Positions 59,504 through 64,000 of a stretch of DNA of 64,000 bases are shown here, one piece after another (within the stretch, counting starts at the first letter, position 1; every line of letters starts with the position of its first letter). This DNA is from an uncultured Chitinophaga sp. (GTDB taxonomy: Bacteria; Bacteroidota; Bacteroidia; Chitinophagales; Chitinophagaceae), in the NCBI RefSeq assembly GCF_937898475.1, contig NZ_CALEJS010000028.1, positions 86,963 to 150,962 on the forward strand. The letters run 5' to 3'. The notes below the pieces were generated by a model that saw only the letters and a program-made list of their open reading frames with translations, was not told the origin of the DNA and did no database searches. A program made the position numbers and the translations under genes.

Positions 59504-62284
59504 ATGAGCCCTGACCACAAAAATAATTATAAAAAGCTTTTAAGACAGTACCTGTTCGTGGCAGGTACATTTGCTGCTTTTTTCCTTATTATAGATGCAT
59601 TCGCCAGTCCTGCGCCACATTCCAGACCGTTTTTTAACAAAATTTTCACAGATACCGTACCGGTGAACAGGGACACAATGCCCCTGAAACGCCTGCCAGT
59701 ATCTGATTCCAGCGTAAGCAGGGATACCGTTCCGCTGCTCAGTGCCGATACCACACAGCCGCAGGACAGCACCGTAGTGGATACCATGTCCATGCCAAAG
59801 CTGTCAAAAGACAGCCTGGATGCGCCGGTAAACTACAAGGCCAAAGACTCCATCGTGCTGATGATCCCCGACAAGCGCTTTTACCTGTACGGCAATGCCA
59901 ATACCAAGTATAAAACGGTAGACCTTACCGCGGAGCGGATGAACTTTACTCAATCTACCGGCGTCCTGGAGGCTACTACTGCCAAAGATACCAGCGGCAA
60001 GCCCTTTGGCCGTCCGCAGCTCAAAGATGGCGATCAGGCCTTTGATTCCGATACGCTGCGCTATAATTTCAATACACAGAAGGCGAAGATCTATCATACC
60101 CGCTCCCAGTACGGTGAAGGCTTTGTACACAGCCAGCAAACCAAACGGGAGGACGATAATACCATTTTCGGTTTCAAGAACGGCTATACCACCTGTAACC
60201 TGGATACCCCGCACTTCCAGTTCCGTGCGCGGAAGATCAAGGTGGTGCCGGATAAACTGGTGGTGTCTGGTCCCGCCAACCTGGAAATAGAAGGCGTGCC
60301 CACCCCCTTGTTCATCCCCTTTGCCATTTTTCCCATTACCCATGGCCAGCGCTCCGGTATCCTGCCTCCGCAGTACGTGGTAAACGCCCAGAAAGGGGTA
60401 GGCCTGGAACAGGGAGGGTATTACGTAGGATTGGGGGAGTACTTTGACCTCACACTAAGGGGTGATGTGTATTCTTACGGCAGCTGGGCCCTTACAGCCA
60501 GTCCTACCTACCGCAAAAGGTATCGCTACAACGGCGGCTTTAACCTGAGTTTTGCCACCACCCGTTTTGGCGACCCTGCGGTGAAATCAGAGTTTACCCG
60601 TTCCCGTGACTTCAGGGTGACCTGGAACCACAGTATGGACAGCAAGGCCCGTCCGGGAGTAAATTTCGGCGCCAACGTAAACTTTGGTACCTCTTCCTAT
60701 AATACGTATAACGTATTTGATTATTATACCCGCGTGAATAATAATATCGGTTCGTCCATCAGTTTTTCCAAAACCTGGCAGGGCAAGCCGTATAACCTGA
60801 GCGTCAGTCTCAACCATAACCAGAACCTGTCTACCAGGGATATCTTTATCTCTTTCCCGGATGCGTCGTTCAACGTGAACACCATCTATCCCTTCCAGCC
60901 CAAGGAGATGGTGGGTACACCCAAGTGGTACCAGAAGATAGGGGTATCCTACAGCACAGTGCTGCGTAACAGCGTGAGCTTTAAGGACACCATGTTCCTG
61001 AAAAAGGAAATGTTTGATCGCCTGCAGACAGGCATGCAGCATACCATCCCGGTGTCGTTCTCTATCCCGATCGGCAGCTTTACTCTGTCGCCGGGTATCA
61101 ACTACTCCGAATACTGGTATACCCGGAAAATGTTCCGTACCTGGAACCCAAGGAAATTCAACCCGGCCACCGATACCCTGGGAGGTATTGATACTACGTA
61201 CCAGACGGGCTATTTTGCCGCCCGCCAGGCCAGCGCCAGTGTTTCACTGTCTACCGCCCTTTACGGTATGTATGTGTTCAAGAAGACGTCCAAGATCAAG
61301 GCTATCCGCCACGTGATGCGTCCTACCATTGCGTTGAGCTACCAGCCCGACCTGGCCAGGCATTCTTACGCCAACCTGCGCTACGGTTTCGGCCCTGATG
61401 ATATTACCCGCTACTCTTATTTTGAAGGATCGGTCATAGGGGTGCCCTCGGAGGGGAAGGCCGGACTGATCTCCTTTGGCCTGGATAATAACCTGGAGAT
61501 GAAGGTGGCCTCGAAGAATGACACTTCTGCGGCCAAGGAGAAGAAGATCAAGCTGCTGGACGGTTTCGGCATCAACGGCAGTTACAACCTGATGGCCGAC
61601 TCGTTCAAGCTGTCTACGTTCGCCATTTATGCCCGTACCAACCTGTTTGAGAAGGTGAACATCTCTGCCAGCGGTACGCTGGATCCCTACCAGGTAGATA
61701 GCCGCGGCCACCGGCTGGACAACCAGTATGTGTGGCAGCAGGGTAAGCTGAGCCTCGGACGGCTCACCAATGCCAATATCACGATGAGCACCTCTTTCCA
61801 GTCGGGCGATAAGAAGAGCAAGGAGAAAGAGCAGCAGCAGCAGGACATGCTCAACCAGCAGAACATGGACGCCCAGCAGGAAGCGCAGGCACGCCAGCTG
61901 CAGATGATCCGTAACAACCCCGGAGAATACGTGGATTTCGATATTCCCTGGCGGCTGGACCTGAGCTACAGCTTAACCTACAGTAAAACGATCATCCCGG
62001 ATTCCGGCGGGGTAGTGACCAACTTAAACCAGTATGTGAACTTCAACGGTGATTTCAGCCTCACGCCGAAGTGGAAAATAGGCCTGAACAGCGGTTATGA
62101 TTTTGTGAACCATGAGATCGCCTATACGAATATGTATATCTCCCGCGACCTGCATTGCTGGCAGATGTCCATCAACCTGATACCCTTCGGTACCTATCGT
62201 CAGTTCAGTATCACCATCAGTCCCAAATCAGGGCTGCTGCGCGATCTCCGCATTAACCGAACGCGGCAGTTCTATGATTTCTAG
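59504..62284 (+). CDS. lptD: LPS-assembly protein LptD-like
   Basis: 926 residues from MSPDHKNNYKKLLRQYLFVA, with an N-terminal hydrophobic export segment. An Asp-Ser/Asp-Thr-rich linker (~45-110) precedes an OstA-type jellyroll domain (NTKYKTVDLTAERMNFTQST, GFKNGYTTCNLDTPHFQFRA). The LptD barrel (~265 to end) starts at PLFIPFAIFPITHGQRSGIL. Two cysteines, in YTTCNLD and near the end in DLHCWQM, match the positions of the interdomain disulfide in LptD. It inserts LPS into the outer leaflet. Its 3' end overlaps the convergent plsC-type gene by 32 bases. Confidence 0.9.
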   Translation: MSPDHKNNYKKLLRQYLFVAGTFAAFFLIIDAFASPAPHSRPFFNKIFTDTVPVNRDTMPLKRLPVSDSSVSRDTVPLLSADTTQPQDSTVVDTMSMPKLSKDSLDAPVNYKAKDSIVLMIPDKRFYLYGNANTKYKTVDLTAERMNFTQSTGVLEATTAKDTSGKPFGRPQLKDGDQAFDSDTLRYNFNTQKAKIYHTRSQYGEGFVHSQQTKREDDNTIFGFKNGYTTCNLDTPHFQFRARKIKVVPDKLVVSGPANLEIEGVPTPLFIPFAIFPITHGQRSGILPPQYVVNAQKGVGLEQGGYYVGLGEYFDLTLRGDVYSYGSWALTASPTYRKRYRYNGGFNLSFATTRFGDPAVKSEFTRSRDFRVTWNHSMDSKARPGVNFGANVNFGTSSYNTYNVFDYYTRVNNNIGSSISFSKTWQGKPYNLSVSLNHNQNLSTRDIFISFPDASFNVNTIYPFQPKEMVGTPKWYQKIGVSYSTVLRNSVSFKDTMFLKKEMFDRLQTGMQHTIPVSFSIPIGSFTLSPGINYSEYWYTRKMFRTWNPRKFNPATDTLGGIDTTYQTGYFAARQASASVSLSTALYGMYVFKKTSKIKAIRHVMRPTIALSYQPDLARHSYANLRYGFGPDDITRYSYFEGSVIGVPSEGKAGLISFGLDNNLEMKVASKNDTSAAKEKKIKLLDGFGINGSYNLMADSFKLSTFAIYARTNLFEKVNISASGTLDPYQVDSRGHRLDNQYVWQQGKLSLGRLTNANITMSTSFQSGDKKSKEKEQQQQDMLNQQNMDAQQEAQARQLQMIRNNPGEYVDFDIPWRLDLSYSLTYSKTIIPDSGGVVTNLNQYVNFNGDFSLTPKWKIGLNSGYDFVNHEIAYTNMYISRDLHCWQMSINLIPFGTYRQFSITISPKSGLLRDLRINRTRQFYDF

Positions 62285-63032
62285 CAGGTGCATTGTGTGC
62301 TTCAATGTAGTCCCACATCATCCTGAATACCTTTTCCTTTAACGCAGGTATATCGTCTTTGGTGAGCCCTGCTGTGGATACCGGTGGCAGAAAATGAAAG
62401 TCGATCCGGTGGGGCAGGGCATAGAAGATGCGGCCTGGCGGCAGTATTTTCCGCGTATGGAACACCACTGCCGGAAGAATGGGGTGCTGTGTATCTATGG
62501 CGAGAGAAAACGCGCCGTCATAAAAAGGTTTCAGCGGCTGATCTGTTGTGTTGCGGGTACCTTCGGGATATAAAAGCATATGCATGCCCATCTCCAATAC
62601 CTTCTTCATCGATTCGTAGCTCTGGCGGCGGCTATTTTCGTCCTTACGGTCTACCAGCACACTGCCTATTTTATACATCATGCCAAACAGGGGGATCCTG
62701 GACATTTCTACTTTAGCCAGGGTCTTATTTAACCCGGGTACGCCGGGAGTAGTTACCGGAACATCCATCAGTGAATTGTGATTGCATACCACAATGTAAT
62801 TGACCCCGGGCTCAAAATACCCGAGTCCTTTTCTGCGTACCGGACAAAACACCAGCGGCAGGTATACGGCCATCCAGCCTCTTGCGAGGGGAAAGAACCA
62901 GCGCATCCGCTGCGGCTCGGGCAAAAGGGAAACGAGCCACATTGGTATACACATGATGATCAGGGTGACGAGAAACAACAGTAAGCCATATACGGCATAT
63001 AAACGGGCAAGAATATTCTTTAACCAGCTCAT
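62253..63032 (-). CDS. 1-acyl-sn-glycerol-3-phosphate acyltransferase (PlsC family)
   Basis: 259 residues. The N-terminal membrane segment is YAVYGLLLFLVTLIIMCIPM. The acyltransferase motifs are complete: the HxxxxD box in CNHNSLMD near residue 85, VEMSRIPLFGMMYKIG (motif II) and LLYPEGTRN (motif III). It makes phosphatidic acid. The last ~10 residues (APARNHRTAAFG) are encoded over the end of lptD on the other strand, so they are constrained by that overlap. Confidence 0.92.
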   Translation of the reverse strand: MSWLKNILARLYAVYGLLLFLVTLIIMCIPMWLVSLLPEPQRMRWFFPLARGWMAVYLPLVFCPVRRKGLGYFEPGVNYIVVCNHNSLMDVPVTTPGVPGLNKTLAKVEMSRIPLFGMMYKIGSVLVDRKDENSRRQSYESMKKVLEMGMHMLLYPEGTRNTTDQPLKPFYDGAFSLAIDTQHPILPAVVFHTRKILPPGRIFYALPHRIDFHFLPPVSTAGLTKDDIPALKEKVFRMMWDYIEAHNAPARNHRTAAFG

Positions 63033-63171
63033 AAAAGTGCAGTTACGGTGTCAATTGCAGTTAAACCAGACCATGCAAATTTACGATATAGTTATATATT
63101 ATGTTAATATGTTTTGTGTTATACCCGTGTAGTTAGGCACTGGTTTGCTTTCAGGCGGTGATTATACGCCT

Positions 63172-63846
63172 TCAGCTCAGGCTCCAGTCTACCGGCTGTA
63201 TCCCCGATTTTGCCAGCAGCTCATTGGCTTTGGAGAAGTGCCTGCATCCAAAGAATCCCTTATCGGCGCTGAAAGGAGAGGGGTGGGCGGCTTTCAGTAC
63301 GTGGTGGCGGGTGGCATCTATCAGGATCTGTTTATCCTGGGCAAACCTTCCCCACAGCAGGAATACCACGTTCTCTTTTTTCTCTGATATTTTACGGATC
63401 ACTGCATCGGTAAAGGTTTCCCATCCTATTTTACTGTGAGAAGCGGGTTCTGATGCCCTGACGGTAAGGATGGCATTGAGCAGCAGCACGCCGTGTTCGG
63501 CCCATTTGGTGAGGTTGCCATGGGAGGGGATGGGAAGGCCTAGATCGGATTTCAGTTCTTTATAGATATTGATCAGGGAGGGCGGCGGCGGTACCTCGTC
63601 CTGCACGGAAAAGCATAATCCATGTGCCTGTTTGGGGCCGTGATAGGGATCCTGCCCGAGGATCACCACTTTTACTTTATCAAATGGGGTGGTATTGAAT
63701 GCATTGAAGATCAGGTTGCCGGGCGGGTAAATGGTTTTGCCCAGGGCTTTTTCATGTTTGAGGAACATAGCGATCTCTCCAAAATAGGATTTTTCAAACT
63801 CATCTTTCAGTACCTCTTTCCAACTGGCTTCTATTTGTACATCCAT
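63172..63846 (-). CDS. ung: Uracil-DNA glycosylase
   Basis: 224 residues, family 1 UDG, which removes uracil from DNA for base-excision repair. Motifs: ILGQDPYHGPKQAHGLCFSV (water-activating Asp), LLLNAILTVRASEPASHSKI (uracil Asn) and AAHPSPFSADKGFFGC (catalytic His and Leu-loop region). Full length. It stands alone, divergent from the tRNA at the window edge. Confidence 0.97.
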   Translation of the reverse strand: MDVQIEASWKEVLKDEFEKSYFGEIAMFLKHEKALGKTIYPPGNLIFNAFNTTPFDKVKVVILGQDPYHGPKQAHGLCFSVQDEVPPPPSLINIYKELKSDLGLPIPSHGNLTKWAEHGVLLLNAILTVRASEPASHSKIGWETFTDAVIRKISEKKENVVFLLWGRFAQDKQILIDATRHHVLKAAHPSPFSADKGFFGCRHFSKANELLAKSGIQPVDWSLS

Positions 63847-63875
63847 GGCTATAATATTAGAAAAACGTCTAAATT

Positions 63876-63906
63876 TGATTAATTGATAGAAATTTATAAA
63901 TTTGCA
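63876..63906 (+). promoter_or_regulatory. Promoter of the tRNA gene
   Basis: TTTG at 63876-63879, a 19-base spacer and TAAATTTG at 63899-63906. The tRNA 5' end is 40 bases further on. Confidence 0.6.
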
Positions 63907-63945
63907 CTCCCAAAATGAAGGATAAATATAGGGATTTATTTAAAA

Positions 63946-64000
63946 GGACCGGTAGCTCAGCTGGATAGCGCATCCCGACTTCCAGTCGGGAAGGTCCTTG
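63946..64000 (+). tRNA. tRNA, 5' part only (anticodon loop reads TCC, Gly?)
   Basis: Acceptor arm GGACCGG (63946-63952), the D-arm TAGCTCAGCTGGATAGCGC, and an anticodon arm CCCGA-CTTCCAG-TCGGG are visible; the window ends before the T-arm. The loop gives anticodon TCC (glycine). The body looks more like an arginine-type tRNA than a usual glycine tRNA, there is one extra base between the D- and anticodon stems, and the D-stem has one mismatch. The identity is therefore tentative. Confidence 0.6.

Noticed and set aside
1..64000. CRISPR arrays, insertion sequences, integrases or prophage genes
   Set aside because: No regularly spaced direct repeats with unique spacers, no transposase, recombinase or phage structural protein in any frame.

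Overview
The window is a gene-dense stretch of a Bacteroidota chromosome, most likely from the family Chitinophagaceae (Chitinophaga-like). I infer this from protein content: DUF4249 lipoproteins paired with TonB-dependent receptors, an RpoD of only 285 residues, type B L31, WbqC, DUF3822 next to rsmD, an LptD/OstA pair with Asp-Ser/Asp-Thr linkers, and head-GIN and DUF4097 proteins. It also follows from the promoters: many genes are preceded by the Bacteroidota box TAnnTTTG, often with TTG or TTTG 19-21 bases upstream, and clear Shine-Dalgarno sites are absent. I see no transposase, integrase, prophage, CRISPR array or defence island.

Layout. 1-5.2 kb: a partial beta-propeller/outer-membrane barrel protein, a small secreted protein and valS. 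5.2-8.7 kb: a secreted STN-domain protein followed by an M64 metallopeptidase with FG-GAP repeats. 8.8-18.5 kb: housekeeping genes (ltaE, rpoD, a lone DUF4249 lipoprotein, trxB, folB, a TPR protein, DUF3822-rsmD-coaD, a thioesterase, a NUDIX hydrolase, pyrE, an HMA protein). 18.7-26.8 kb: an LEA-like lipoprotein, a structured gene-free stretch, WbqC, arginine decarboxylase, a small heat-shock protein, a bacilliredoxin, lgt and a hemerythrin-like protein. 26.8-33 kb: an outer-membrane beta-barrel receptor behind a 45-bp dyad, then ECF sigma, anti-sigma candidate, DUF4097 and GIN-domain proteins. 33-37.5 kb: YajQ, L31, a GlmU-like protein, tpiA, a 2H phosphoesterase, a nested palindrome and acylphosphatase. 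37.5-48.4 kb: a C1 peptidase, a BlaR1-like M56 peptidase with its BlaI repressor, a sterol desaturase-like enzyme, outer-membrane proteins, a TonB receptor/DUF4249 pair, and AraC and Rrf2 regulators. 48.4-64 kb: membrane pyrophosphatase, Nnr, two paralogous surface proteins, NhaA, an envelope cluster (OstA, MlaD, amidase, LptD, PlsC), ung and the 5' part of a tRNA.

The clearest working groupings are the envelope cluster at 54.8-63 kb (LPS transport, lipid trafficking, peptidoglycan cleavage, phospholipid synthesis), the BlaI-M56 pair with two operators sitting on its promoter, and the sigma/anti-sigma/DUF4097/GIN unit. The less explained material is mostly non-coding: a nested palindrome near 37.0 kb, a structured region near 19.4 kb, a 45-bp dyad near 27.3 kb, and a set of word-repeat hairpins at gene ends. 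Promoter, terminator and RNA calls were made by eye and have no computed scores.
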